This document shows, piece by piece, positions 1 to 10,258 of a stretch of DNA of 64,000 nt. How positions within the stretch are numbered: position 1 is the first letter of the stretch; every line of letters begins with the position of its first letter. Position numbers and translations under genes: made by a program. The DNA is from Entophlyctis helioformis (taxonomy: Eukaryota > Chytridiomycota > Chytridiomycetes > Chytridiales > Chytriomycetaceae). The notes below the pieces were generated by a model that saw nothing but the letters and a program-made list of their open reading frames with translations, had not been told where the DNA came from and made no database searches. The stretch spans positions 1-64,000 of the forward strand of contig JAHLKH010000039.1 in the NCBI GenBank assembly GCA_025526915.1, given 5' to 3'.

Positions 1-1
1 C

Positions 2-179
2 GCGTCCGTGGTCAAGATCGATGCAGACGACAGCCTGGTGGCCATGGGCAGCATGCCTCAACGCTCCAGCACAGCCGGTAGACACAGCAAGAGCAAGCAT
101 GGACAGCGTTTGGTGCCGCGTCAAACAAGATGGCGCCATCCGCACCAGCGAATGATATCAAGCAGAAGCAGATGAGGTG
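2..179 (+). other. open frame entering from the left edge
   Basis: A plus-strand frame is open from the first bases to a TGA at 177-179 and encodes about 58 residues rich in Ser, Arg and Gln. It could be the 3' end of a gene outside the window. No domain is recognisable, and at this GC content a frame of this length can occur by chance. A minus-strand retrotransposon fragment begins just beyond it. Confidence 0.2.
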
Positions 180-217
180 GCATCGCGTTTGGGGCCTCTT
201 GTTTGGCAATCCAAGCG

Positions 218-598
218 TCATGATGCCAGACAGCTGAGCTCCCCGCCAGAGGCTGTTTGAATGAAGGGGCCGGACATGAGTATGGGCCTTGATCTCCACA
301 AAGCACGCTGTGCACTACAGCATGCCCGTGTTTGTGGTTGTCCCACATTCTCGTTTGTTGCAATGGCGCGTGCAGCTGCAAGCCATGCGTCCAAGTCACA
401 CTGCCCATGCGCCGTACGAATAGCCACAATCCGCTCGTCTGTGCACTCGAGCGCAAAGTGCGCAATCTCCAGCGTGCTTCCCAGATCCTCGCCGCACATG
501 ATGCAGCATGATCCGTCACCAAACGGGTGGGCTGGGTCGAGCAGGTTGGCGTTGATGGCGCGGCGAGCAGTGGAGATGCCGCCCACACGAGAGAGCAT
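218..598 (-). mobile_element. non-LTR retrotransposon fragment, zinc-knuckle end of the reverse transcriptase ORF
   Basis: The minus-strand frame encodes a Cys/His cluster (CCIMCGEDLGS, then TLEIAHFALEC) inside a context of the form LDPxHPxGD...C..C...E...H....C. That is the usual appearance of the zinc-binding tail (zf-RVT type) after the reverse transcriptase of LINE-like elements. The palm motifs of the polymerase are absent, so this is a dead 3' fragment. A second minus-strand fragment from the linker region of such an element lies at 3714-4058, on the far side of the ankyrin gene. Identification is by motif shape only. Confidence 0.5.
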
Positions 599-769
599 CA
601 GGAACCGTGCACCTTCCGAGCATCGCGGGTCAAAGACCTGATCGCGACTGATATTGGCTGTCTTGTGGCATCTGGAACGCAGTGTAGATGGCAGCCGTGT
701 CGCACCTGCTGGCAGACTTTCAAGCCCGAAATCTGAAACAAAACCGTTTTAACCCAAAGTGACCAATGA

Positions 770-3289
770 AGGCGAAGCGGCAAACGAAGCGGCAAACGAA
801 GCGACAGGACAGCAGCCAGCGACGAGCCTGTGCGCAGTCTGCAGAGCCAGCTGCAGAGTACCGTCGAGCTTCTGGTTGCCCTTGGCCGCACCGACGTCGT
901 GCTGGCTGTGGTCGAGCAGGTCGTTGGAGCGAGTGGCAGCCAAGCCGTCGAGCCAGGACAGCCGCAAGCGCAGCCACCCGAGGGATTCAAGACTGCAGCA
1001 GCCACCGGCGACCTTGCGTACGGACGCAGCCACTGGGACGGCAAGCCCGCCGAGATCCACGCCATGATCCTCAAGGCAGCCGGCCCGCTCACTCGCTTCC
1101 TGTGCGGTCTGCTCGGCGACACGGACAGCCTCGACGAAGCGACCAAGCGAGCAGTGTGGATCGATGCGTTCAAGATGGACTGGCAGGGCGACCTGGCTCT
1201 GCTACCTGACGTCGAGCTCACAGCCGTCAACGGACTGCTGCTCGCACACTCTCGCTCCATGTACGACCGTCTGTGCAAGCGCTTTCCGCAGTACACCGAG
1301 ACAGAGTGTGCAAGTTCAGACGAACGCAACAACAACTACGGCATACCGCTCGATGACACTTTGCTTTTCACCACCCGCTTGCTTCTCATCCCCATGCGGC
1401 ACGGCTGGTTCGATCTGCTCGACTTTACGTATCCGATCACACTCGCTCGCATGGCCATCTGCTTTGGATTCCTCGACCTGCTCAAGCATCTCGACGACAA
1501 GTACAGCATTCTCCAAAACTGGATGGCCAAGCAAGATCCGACAAGCGATTACTGGCACTACGCAGTTGATCGAGCAGCGGGAAATGGGAGTTTTGAGTTC
1601 ATACAGTACTTGTTTGATCTCGGTGTGACGGGATGCACAACGTCGGTGATGGACAGCGCGGCCGAAAACGGCCACATGGATGTCGTCAAGTGGCTCCACG
1701 AGAAGAGAACGGAAGGATGCACCCCTGCTGCGATGAATGGCGCGGCACGCAACGGCCATCTGCACGTTGTCAAGTGGCTCCACGAGAAGAGAACGGAAGG
1801 ATGCACCCCTGCTGCGATGAATGGCGCGGCACGCAACGGCCATCTGCACGTTGTCAAGTGGCTCCACGAGACTCGGACGGAAGGATGCACGACTGACGCG
1901 ATGAACGGCGCGGCTGCAAATGGCCATCTGCCTGTCATGCAGTGGCTGCATGCCAACAGGACGGAGGGATGCACATATCAGGCGATGGATTTGGCAGCTG
2001 GTCACGGCTACCTGCATGTCATCAAGTGGCTCCATGAGAATCAGACGGAAAGGTGCTCACGCTATGCGATGGAAAACGCGGCTGCCAGAGGCCACCTGCC
2101 TGTCGTCAAGTGGCTTCATAAGAACACAACAGGAGGATGCAGGACACAAGCAATGGATTTGGCAGCTGGAAACGGCCACCTGCATGTCATCAAGTGGCTG
2201 CATGCCAACAGAATGGAGGGATGCACAACGTCGGCAATGGACAACGCGGCTGCCAGAGGCCACCTGCCTGCTGTCAAGTGGCTGCATGTCAACAGGACGG
2301 AGGGATGCACGAAAAGGGCAATGGACTGGGCGGCTCGCACTGGCCACCTGCCTGTTGTCAAGTGGCTGCATGCCAACAGGACGGAAGGATGCACGGATGA
2401 TGCGATGGATTACGCGGCTCGCAACGGCCACCTGCATGTCATCAAGTGGCTGCATGCCAACAGGACGGAAGGATGCACAACGTGGGCGATGGACAGCGCG
2501 GCTGCCAGAGGCCACCTGCCTGTTGTCAAGTGGCTCCACGAGAACAGGACGGAAGGATGCACGACTGGAGCCATGAACGGCGCGGCTGCCAGAGGCCACC
2601 TGCCTGTTGTCAAGTGGCTCCACGAGACTCGGACGGAAGGATGCACGAGTCAGGCGATGAACGGCGCGGCTGCCGGAGGCCACCTGCATGTCGTCAAGTG
2701 GCTCCACGAGACTCGGACGGAAGGATACACGAGTCAGGCGATGAACTGGGCATCTGAAAACGGCCATATGCGTGTCGTCAAGTGGCTCCACGAGAACAGG
2801 ACGGAAGGATGCACGACTGACGCGATGAATGGCGCGGCTGCAAATGGCCACCTGCCTGAGGTGCAGAGGTCGCACGAAACTTGTCGTAAAGAGGACGAAT
2901 CCCGTCCTATAGCGTACATGTCCGCCGCACTGACGGCCACCATCTTTCTTGTGTGTTTACTGTTCGTTTGGGGTTATTCTTGGTGGGCTATCTTGTTATT
3001 GGCGACCACTAGTCTGGTGTTTACACTGTTCGTTTGGGGATACTTTTGGCGGGCCATCTTGCTATTGGTGTTCACTAGTCTGGTGTTTACACTGTTCGTT
3101 TGGGGATACTTTTGGTGGACCACCTTGTTATTGGCGATCACTAGTCCGGTGTTTATACTGTTCGTTTGTGCATATTTTTGGCGGGCCATCGTGAAATTGG
3201 TTATCACTAGTCTGGTGTTTACACTGTTCGTTTGGGGGACCACCTTGTTGTTTGTGTTCGCATGTGTGATGTCTCCTCCGAGCCAATAA
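770..3289 (+). CDS. ankyrin-type 28-residue repeat protein with C-terminal membrane repeat array
   Basis: The frame is open from 770 to a TAA at 3287-3289. The N-terminal part (about 1020-1630) matches the second ankyrin gene at 8165-9685 and starts with a degenerate F-box-like stretch (HWDGKPAEIHAMILKAAG). From about 1633 to 2880 come 15 tandem 28-residue units of the pattern AMxxAAxxGHLxVVKWLHxNRTEGCT. Such WLHxNRTEGCT repeats are common in oomycete, amoebal and some fungal ankyrin proteins and presumably bind other proteins. The C-terminus is a hydrophobic tandem array (see 2941-3270) predicted to anchor the protein in a membrane. The start is unsettled: no ATG lies in frame between the upstream stop (767-769) and codon ATG 1063, while ATG 766 is one base out of frame, so a 5' exon, a small indel or the internal start must be invoked. 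The stop codon overlaps an AATAAA signal. Confidence 0.75.
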   Translation, partial: RRSGKRSGKRSDRTAASDEPVRSLQSQLQSTVELLVALGRTDVVLAVVEQVVGASGSQAVEPGQPQAQPPEGFKTAAATGDLAYGRSHWDGKPAEIHAMILKAAGPLTRFLCGLLGDTDSLDEATKRAVWIDAFKMDWQGDLALLPDVELTAVNGLLLAHSRSMYDRLCKRFPQYTETECASSDERNNNYGIPLDDTLLFTTRLLLIPMRHGWFDLLDFTYPITLARMAICFGFLDLLKHLDDKYSILQNWMAKQDPTSDYWHYAVDRAAGNGSFEFIQYLFDLGVTGCTTSVMDSAAENGHMDVVKWLHEKRTEGCTPAAMNGAARNGHLHVVKWLHEKRTEGCTPAAMNGAARNGHLHVVKWLHETRTEGCTTDAMNGAAANGHLPVMQWLHANRTEGCTYQAMDLAAGHGYLHVIKWLHENQTERCSRYAMENAAARGHLPVVKWLHKNTTGGCRTQAMDLAAGNGHLHVIKWLHANRMEGCTTSAMDNAAARGHLPAVKWLHVNRTEGCTKRAMDWAARTGHLPVVKWLHANRTEGCTDDAMDYAARNGHLHVIKWLHANRTEGCTTWAMDSAAARGHLPVVKWLHENRTEGCTTGAMNGAAARGHLPVVKWLHETRTEGCTSQAMNGAAAGGHLHVVKWLHETRTEGYTSQAMNWASENGHMRVVKWLHENRTEGCTTDAMNGAAANGHLPEVQRSHETCRKEDESRPIAYMSAALTATIFLVCLLFVWGYSWWAILLLATTSLVFTLFVWGYFWRAILLLVFTSLVFTLFVWGYFWWTTLLLAITSPVFILFVCAYFWRAIVKLVITSLVFTLFVWGTTLLFVFACVMSPPSQ
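1633..2880 (+). repeat. 84-bp tandem repeat array (ankyrin-like units), about 15 copies
   Basis: The unit is 84 bp (28 codons). Two adjacent units near 1699-1866 are almost identical over their full length, indicating recent unit duplication; others differ at scattered sites. Variation concentrates at the residues between CT and AM and at the dipeptide before GHL. Confidence 0.85.
2941..3270 (+). repeat. 66-bp tandem array encoding repeated 22-residue membrane segments
   Basis: A CACTAGTC(T/C)GGTGTTTA block recurs at 3007, 3073, 3139 and 3205, exactly 66 bp apart, with a diverged first unit from about 2941. Each unit encodes about 22 residues with a TSLVFTLFVWGYFWRAI-like core, very close to one membrane-spanning helix. 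The array lies in frame at the end of the ankyrin protein. Confidence 0.85.
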
Positions 3290-3290
3290 A
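3285..3290 (+). terminator. AATAAA overlapping the stop codon
   Basis: The last codons read CAA TAA A, so the TAA stop lies inside an AATAAA hexamer. The same arrangement is seen at 22080-22085 and 54584-54589. Confidence 0.5.
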
Positions 3291-3713
3291 CCCCAAATTC
3301 TAGTCAGGAGACGTCTGTGTCTTGCCTACTGCTGGCACTGATAGTCATGATAATGCGGACGTGTATTACACTGACGCAGACACTAGGATGTGACAGCATC
3401 TGATTGGCTGATCCCTGCGCACAATCTAATGCTGATGTGGCTGGATGTTGGACGCTCCTTTCCATCGTGTCCTTCAGCAACCATCAACTCACGAGTTAGA
3501 CCTCCTGCGTGTGCTTTCCAGTTGAGCCTAACCAACGTCCAGAGCCATTTAGCAAGGAAACGACCCAAGCGTGCTATCAACGCTTCTCGTTGTATTCCGA
3601 AGCCAAGATCACGTGACTGGGATCTGTGGCTTTGCATTGTGGCCATCGCATCCTTTCCCTAGAAGCTATCTCATTGCGGTCTGATCCCTCTCCACCTGAG
3701 CTAAGATCGTTGA
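3290..3713. other. intergenic stretch without a recognisable gene
   Basis: No open frame here has convincing coding character. It holds a TCACGTGA octamer at 3609-3616. Confidence 0.5.
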
Positions 3714-4058
3714 TTACGCCCTCCACGCTTCAGCGATGCGTCCATCATGGAACATTGTGTCAAGATCTCTGCCACGCCTCTGCCAGTTTTCACGGCTGTC
3801 AGCACGGCAGAGCTCATTGGCCTCGCGCTTGGCTGCCTTGTATGCCTCGGCGTACGCCTCGACCTCCTCGTCAGTGGCAACTTGGCTGTGCACCGTCCGG
3901 CATTGCAGGTCGAACGTCTGGTTCTTGAGCTGGATGGCGGCTCTCGTTGCGCGTTTGAATAGCTTGGGGTTTTTGCGCTCTGGGGGAGCCACGCGAAGCC
4001 CTTGCTCGGCCACAACGTCCTGTGATGCAGTCACAAAGATGTCTGCCACAGTGTCCAC
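3714..4058 (-). mobile_element. non-LTR retrotransposon fragment (linker region before the reverse transcriptase)
   Basis: The minus-strand frame encodes about 114 residues with an Arg/Lys-rich helix (AYKAAKREANELCRADSREN, then WQRRGRDLDTMF). Such sequence is typical of the segment between the endonuclease and reverse transcriptase domains of LINE-like elements. The frame starts and stops without either catalytic domain, so it is a remnant. It has the same orientation as the fragment at 218-598. Confidence 0.45.
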
Positions 4059-4109
4059 ACGGCCTTAAGCTCGAAAGGGTATGGCATCTTGTGCCTTGCG
4101 GGCTTTCTC

Positions 4110-4111
<2 letters not shown>

Positions 4112-4148
<37 letters not shown>
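4112..4148. repeat. (CT)n microsatellite
   Basis: An uninterrupted run of about 18 CT dinucleotides lies about 150 bp upstream of the DUF4246 gene start. Confidence 0.95.
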
Positions 4149-4151
<3 letters not shown>

Positions 4152-4191
4152 TGTCAGCATCTGTGAGCGATCTGCAGTTCCAGACGCGACG

Positions 4192-4201
4192 GTCACGTGA
4201 C
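4192..4201. promoter_or_regulatory. GTCACGTGAC palindrome upstream of the DUF4246 gene
   Basis: A perfect 10-bp E-box palindrome lies 99 bp before the ATG at 4301. Such sites bind bHLH or bHLH-Zip factors (Cbf1/Pho4/TFEB type). Copies occur at 17572-17581 and, arrayed, in the LTRs at 62039 and 63134. Confidence 0.5.
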
Positions 4202-4300
4202 TGTCGCTACTTGTGCAGAGCGCTGACAGCGACCGCTGTTTGCCTCGAACGTCCAACTCTCTGCTCAGAGCCAGCCCAGAAGCCAGTCTCAAAAGCCAAC

Positions 4301-7300
4301 ATGGACGCCAGCACCGCAGAGTCTCTTGTTGGTCGCCTTCTGCCAGCGAGCGACACGGACGCAGCCATTGCCGATGCAGTGAACGCATGGACGGCCGTTC
4401 AAGGCTTGCTGCGTGAGTCTGCTGGTCTGTCTGTCAACAGCCGTTCTTGAGCGTTGGTCAACAACCGCCAGCTGACACCAGCCGCTGCCTGTGTCTGTGT
4501 GTTTGGGCATGCAGCTACCGAGCACTCCTACAACTTCAACGGCCCCCCAAGTGTCCTGTGGGAGGCTGGTCTGCCACTGGCCATCGTCTCGGCGCTGTCG
4601 CACCCCTCGCCGCTCGTCAAGGTTCGTCATCGTCGATGCAACTTGCTGCCCTGCCACAACCCGTGACACGTGGCGTTGGTGCCAGATCTGGTGTCGCTCT
4701 CGACTGACAGACATGCTGCCAGATTGCTGCGTTGCAAGTGACTGGCAGCCTTACTTGGAATGTCAGTGCCAGCAGCAGAGATGGTTCGTTTGGTTACCAC
4801 AATCTTGGAGCCATCATCATTGGGCTGCTTCTTGACAACGACGCCAGTGTCCGCGCAGCTGTAAGCATCCATTGTTCAACTTGCAGAACCGCCATGCTCT
4901 TGAATTGACACCGCATGCCACACTGTTAGGCCGCAAAAACTGTGCTGGACATGGCGAGTAACAATTCGTGCAGTCACCGGGTTACCAAAAACGGCGACTT
5001 GTTTGCTCGAGCGATTGCGGCACAGACTGAGCGACACATTGTTCTAAATCTGCTTGCTGTCATTGGAAAGAGCAGCATCACATATTACTATTGGAACGAT
5101 GTGAGCGCTATTCTATCAATGCACTCGCACTATCGCCCTCCTCTGTGTTTGCTGACCGCTTTCCAAGACAGCCCGACAAGAAGCCGCTTCTGAAGTCGAT
5201 TCTGCCGCTGCTTGACATGGACGACGAAGTTGCAGCAGATGCAGCCACTTGCATTTCGCTCGTTATCCCAAATGCTGTATCCGAAGTCGAGGAAATGCAC
5301 GTTGTCTCGGCAATCGTCAACAGGCTCAAGTATGTCGCGGTTGTGATGATCTGATCTGCTCTGCACGGTGCTAATGCTTGTTTCGTCTGCATTGATCAGG
5401 ACAATCCATGAGCCGCGCCATCAGCTGCCAGCTATCAACGCTCTCTGCAAGCTTCTGGACAGACGTAGCAGAAAACCTCTGGTTTTGCAAGCAGTCCAAG
5501 CCGGAATCATGGATGCACTCGACGCCGTCCTGGCACAACCGATTGCTGACATTGGTCAGCACCGCGAGCTCGTCTACAGCGTCTCTCGGATCGCCGTACT
5601 CGTCCTGAGCGAAGATGATGTCACAGTCAGCAGCACAACATTAGCATCCATTGTCGCAAAGCTTGTCAGCCTTGTTGGTCATCAAGACAAGGAGCTTTCA
5701 AAGAATGCCCTCAAACAACTGTATGAGGCCATTCGGATCACTCACTCCGCTCGCTATGCGGCCATCATGGAGTCGTACCTGCAGCACGGAATCGTTCCCG
5801 CTCTCTTCAAGAACATCAAGCATTCGGGCATCGGAGATGGCACAGCTGATTATATGCTGCACGCGCTGTTGGCGGCGTCTTCCGGCAAGCCAGAGAATCC
5901 CGCAGCAGTCGAGATGGAAGCCATCGGATTCCCCGCCGTGCTCCAAGATCTCATCAATCACGCCGATACGCCTCCAAGGCCGATGCATCGGCTTCTGGAG
6001 ATCATGCGCAAGCACTTTTCACACCATATCAAGACCGCCGATACGTCCATCCTGCCCAACGAGAACAGCATTGATCTTCCGACGCCGCTCATTCCCGAGA
6101 TGGAGCAGCCGTTCCTTACAGTCAAGGAGCGATTGTTTCTTGCACTGCGTAGCGCGATACTCAACAAGCCGCTCTGGTGGACCAAGTTCACGGATGCTAC
6201 CATTGCCGCCAAGTGGCGCGAAGAGGCGGTCGCACAGCGTGTCTCGCAGCGTGCGCTGAGCCTGCTGTTCAGCGAGATGGCGTACCTGGCTGAGCACGAG
6301 ATGCGCACCGTCAAGCTTGCGAGCGGCGATGTGGTGACTGTCACGCCTGGAGCAGCCAAGTGCACGACCGTGTCCGACGATGCCGTGCCAGAGTCGCTGC
6401 GAGACACTCTCATCCGCCAAGTTGCTGTGCTCGAGGACGTCCCGGACCACAAGAAGGATTGGCATCCAGGGTCGGACGGCAAGGTGCTTGATCTCGTGCA
6501 TCCATCACTCTACCCGCTCGTGTATGGTCGCAGCCTGGTTCTGTCCCGCAACGACCGCGCCACGGCCACTTCAACGCCATCATGGGATGTGGTGTCTACA
6601 AGCGAGCGTGTATCCGGCAAGCCCAGTTTTGACGAGTGGGGAAGATTCACCTCGGATCAGTTCCAGTGGCTGCCGTCCGAGTTCCGCGTCCACGACGACG
6701 GCACCGTGTCCATCAACTCGTACATCAACAACCTGCATCCGATCTGGAACAACTTGCTCTACAAGACGATCGCCAAGGTGTTTGAGAGGTTCGTGCCGCT
6801 GTTTGAGAGTCTGTTTGGGTACAGCGACGGCCTTCGTCTCTACATCGACGATCCATGTAGTCTATACATGACGCGCCGCCAGCTGCGCGACTTCCAAGCC
6901 AAGATCGCCGGTTTGCCAGACGACGATGATGACGCGGCTTACGAGGCGGCTGTTGATGTTGTTCGCAAGGTTCAGTCAGGCGAGGAGAAGGACAACGAGG
7001 AGAAGGACGACGAGGAGAAGGACAACGAGGAGAAGGACAACGATGACGACGACGATGACGACGACAACGACGACTGGGACAATCTCCCTAGATGGGGCCA
7101 TTTGCAGCCGCGACTACCCGCCACGTTTTCGCCGCCGGAGACGCCGTTTACGCCCGTCAGCCTGCGCGGCCGCGACTTGCAGGTCATTGTCAAGCTCGCC
7201 AACATCCATCTGACGCCCGAGAAACCCGTGTATGGTGGCGGCAGCTGGCACGTTGAAGGAGCAATCAACGAGTCGATTGTCGCCACAGGCATCTACTACT

Positions 7301-7824
7301 ACGACATGGCCAACATCACCGCGTCGCGTCTGTCGTTCCGCACCACAGTCAACACTGAAGACCCGCCATTCGAATATGAGCAGAACGACCACACCTACTA
7401 CGAAGAGGTGTATGGGTTCCAGAACGAGACTGGTGACGGTGTGCAGGATCTCGGAAGCATCCAGGCGAGCCAAGGCCGATGCATCGCATTCCCCAACAGC
7501 TGGCAGCACCACGTCGAGCCGTTCAAGCTGGCGGATCCGTCCAAGCCGGGACACCGCAAGATCCTTGCGTTCTTCCTTGTGGACCCTACCAAACGTGTTG
7601 TGTCAACTGCACACGTCGCGCCACAGCAGCAGGACTGGTACGAGACTGGCGTGATAGCGTCGCGGCTGCCACCTGAGCTTGGCGTTTTTGTCACGCCCCA
7701 TGTGCCTGGCACAATGAGCATGGCCGAGTCGCATGCAGTGCGTGCTCAGCTGATGGAAGAACGATCGGCTTTTGATACCGAGCGCATTGGTATGATTGAG
7801 ACATTCAACCTGTGCGAGCACTGA
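4301..7824 (+). CDS. HEAT/ARM-like repeat protein fused to DUF4246
   Basis: Six exons fit: 4301-4412, 4515-4621, 4723-4860, 4930-5100, 5172-5329, 5400-7824, about 1036 residues, with all phases consistent. The first ~450 residues are helical and repeat-like (for example GAIIIGLLLDNDASVRAA and LLDMDDEVAADAATCISL), suggesting an armadillo/HEAT scaffold. From about residue 462 (LFLALRSAILNKPLWWTKF) the protein follows the fungal DUF4246 family. Its C-terminal part has GGSWHVEG, WQHHVEPF and HRKILAFFLVDP, a His-x-Glu ... His ... Arg pattern reminiscent of Fe(II)/2-oxoglutarate oxygenases; this catalytic reading is inference. An acidic Glu/Asp/Lys insert lies at about 6980-7075. The joining of an ARM-like N-terminus to DUF4246 is unusual as far as I know. 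Exon 1 is supported by an in-frame ATG and a GTGAGT donor. Confidence 0.75.
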
Positions 7825-8164
7825 ACGAGCGGAATGAAGACTGCCTTTTGCCATGGACATTGGCACTCGCAGCGTGCACTCACGAGGCATGTCCTTTCAA
7901 CTGCAACCAAATGGCTTCTGTGATGAGTGGGAAAGCATGTTGACTTTCAAGTACTCGCATGGCATGCACCACCAGCCACGAGAGAGCTCGTTAAAAGCAA
8001 TCCCGCAGGGTCTCTGCCCTCCAGCGTGCCGCTTGACTTCCAGAGTTCACGACGTCAACCACACTGTGCACCATGGCATGTCCCAGATTCCCATGCGTTT
8101 GTTGGACAATCGCGTTGAGTGGATCTTGCCAAGTCGGCCACAAAGCGAGCAAGCGGCTGTGACG
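7825..8164. other. spacer between the DUF4246 gene and the second ankyrin gene
   Basis: The downstream ankyrin frame extends back to an ATG at 7853, but codons 7853-8164 have no counterpart in the paralogue and look like leader sequence. No TATA box was seen. Confidence 0.4.
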
Positions 8165-9685
8165 ATGCAAGCAGAGCGACAGACGGCAGACAACGCAGAC
8201 GCAACAGCAGCCAGCGACGAACATGTCGTTGTGCCGAGTGGCAACCAAGCCGTCGAACCAGGACAGCCAGGACAGCCACCAGAGCAGCCACCAGCCAAGC
8301 GACTCAAGACGGCAGCAGCAGCAACAGCAGCAGCGACCGCACAGCCTTGCGTGCCTCGCTATGTGGTGCCGCCAGCCACAAGCGACCTCGCATATGGCAG
8401 CAGCCACTGGGACGGCAAGCCCGCCGAGATCCACGCCTTGATCCTCAAGCACGCCGGCCCGCTCACTCGCTTCCTGTGCGGTCTGCTCGGCGACACGGCC
8501 ACACTCGACGAAGCGACCACACTGCAACTGTGGATCGATGCGTTCAAGATGGACTGGCAGGGCGATCTGGCTCTGCTGCCTGACGCCGAGCTCACAGCCG
8601 ACAACGGCCTGCTCCTTGCACACTCTCGCTCCATGTACGGCCGTCTGTGCAAGCGCTTTCCTCAGCTCGCCGATGTCTCAAATGAGGGACTGGAGGCTTT
8701 CTACAACAACTACGGCATACCGCTCGATGACACTTTGCTTTTCACCACCCGCTTGCTTCTCATCCCCATGCGGCATGGCTGGTTCGATCTGGTCGACTTT
8801 ACGTATCCGATCACACTCGCTCGCTTGGCCATCCGCTTTGGATGCCTCGATCTGCTCAAGCATCTCGACGACGAGTACAACACACTCAAAGGCTGGATGG
8901 CCAAGTACGATCCGTCAAGCGCGTACTGGTGTGATGCAGTCGATCTAGTCGCGCAATACGGACATCTCGACGTTATTCAGTTCTTGTTTGGTCTCGGTGT
9001 GACGGCATGTTCGACTCGCGCCATGGACTGGGCGGCTGAAAACAACCACATGGATGTCGTCATCTGGCTCCACGAGAACAGAACGGAAGGATGCACCCCT
9101 GCTGCGATGAATGGCGCGGCACGCAACGGCCATCTGCATGTCGTCAAGTGGCTCCACGAGAACAGGACGGAATCGTACTTGCCTGGCGCGATGGATTACG
9201 CTGCTGGAAGCGGCCACCTGCATATCCTCAAGTGGTTGTATGCCAACAGGACGGAAGGATGCACGAATTATGCAATGATTTGGGCAGCCAAGCATGGTCG
9301 CCTTAATGTGGTGCAGTGGTTGCACGAAGCCTGTGGTGAAGCATGCACGTCTTCCGCACTCGATGTCGCGATCAACTCGGGTCATGTGGACGTTGTCAAG
9401 TACATGCACTCGAAAGGCTACCGCGCATCAAGCGACTTTGTCGAAAGGGCAGCCTCAGCGGGCAATATGAAGAGCTTGCAATGCTTGCTGGATTGCGGAT
9501 ACGCGGTTGAACTCGGAGCACTCAAGTGTGCCAAGACTGCCGCCATCGCCAATGTTATGCTGGATAGCCTCACACTGGAACAGGCACAGGCGCTGCTCGC
9601 GGAAGCCAGCCGAGGAAGACCCAGCAAGGCCGCCATCAAGCGACTCGAGTCGACCATCCAGAAACTGCAAGCGTCAAGCAAGTGA
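8165..9685 (+). CDS. ankyrin-type repeat protein with degenerate F-box-like N-terminus
   Basis: A 506-residue single-exon frame from ATG 8165 to TGA 9685. ATG 7853 is an in-frame alternative, but the paralogue at 770-3289 supports the later start (shared AVEPGQPxQPPE, DLAYGxSHWDGKPAEIHA). Residues about 85-270 form a conserved N-terminal domain shared by all three ankyrin genes here, beginning with an F-box-like motif. From about 8960 come about 8 units of the GHLxVVKWLHxNRTEGCT type, less regular than in the first copy. The end is helical (LTLEQAQALLAEASRGRPSK) and lacks the membrane repeats of the first copy. Probable role: protein-binding adaptor, perhaps in an SCF-like ubiquitin ligase; the F-box assignment is tentative. 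Confidence 0.8.
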   Translation: MQAERQTADNADATAASDEHVVVPSGNQAVEPGQPGQPPEQPPAKRLKTAAAATAAATAQPCVPRYVVPPATSDLAYGSSHWDGKPAEIHALILKHAGPLTRFLCGLLGDTATLDEATTLQLWIDAFKMDWQGDLALLPDAELTADNGLLLAHSRSMYGRLCKRFPQLADVSNEGLEAFYNNYGIPLDDTLLFTTRLLLIPMRHGWFDLVDFTYPITLARLAIRFGCLDLLKHLDDEYNTLKGWMAKYDPSSAYWCDAVDLVAQYGHLDVIQFLFGLGVTACSTRAMDWAAENNHMDVVIWLHENRTEGCTPAAMNGAARNGHLHVVKWLHENRTESYLPGAMDYAAGSGHLHILKWLYANRTEGCTNYAMIWAAKHGRLNVVQWLHEACGEACTSSALDVAINSGHVDVVKYMHSKGYRASSDFVERAASAGNMKSLQCLLDCGYAVELGALKCAKTAAIANVMLDSLTLEQAQALLAEASRGRPSKAAIKRLESTIQKLQASSK

Positions 9686-10258
9686 TGGATGGATAGCCAG
9701 GACTCGCTCATTGGTGTTGGAATGAAGATGTGATTGCTGCACTTGTCGACGCCAACCGCCATCTGCCAGCATCAGAAAGCACGCGCCTTCTGAGCGTCGT
9801 GTATCACAGACCAGATCGCGCTGTAGAGTTGGATCTAGCGGTCTATCCAGAACCAGGAACACCTACCATCAGATGGCGCCATTTGTCGCCTGTTTATTCA
9901 ACCAACAACACATCGGACCAAGACTGCAGACGTCATTATTGCTCTTGTTGTTGCTGTGACAGGCGTCAGTAACAATCCAACCATCCAAGCAGCACAAAAC
10001 AACGTGCCGTACCTCCAGGATGGCATCAAACACTTGGCGATCTTGGTCAAACGGTATCCGGTCACCCGCAGCCTGCTGTCTGGGTGTACGGGCATCCGAT
10101 GACGACGCCGCCGTGGCAGGCGATCCTCCGTGCACATTGCGTGGTTCGGCCGTTGGTGACTGCCGCTGCTCAGCACCGGATGCCCGGCCAGCGAGTCCTC
10201 TTTCCAAAAACTCAGATACGAGTGCTGTGTGTGTTTGTGTGTGATGGGTTTCAGCGGG
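9686..10258. other. intergenic, convergent 3' ends
   Basis: This lies between the ends of the second ankyrin gene (+) and the CEP135-like gene (-). Short frames exist on both strands but none has a recognisable motif or conserved composition. Confidence 0.5.

Noticed and set aside
1316..2875. minus-strand frames with repeated units opposite the ankyrin array
   Set aside because: Shadows created by the 84-bp period of the plus-strand repeat.
1633..2880. regularly spaced repeats that might suggest a CRISPR array
   Set aside because: The repeats are 84-bp coding units with no spacers, in a eukaryotic gene.
7853..8164. N-terminal extension of the second ankyrin gene from ATG 7853
   Set aside because: No similarity to the paralogue and no domain; the paralogue supports ATG 8165.
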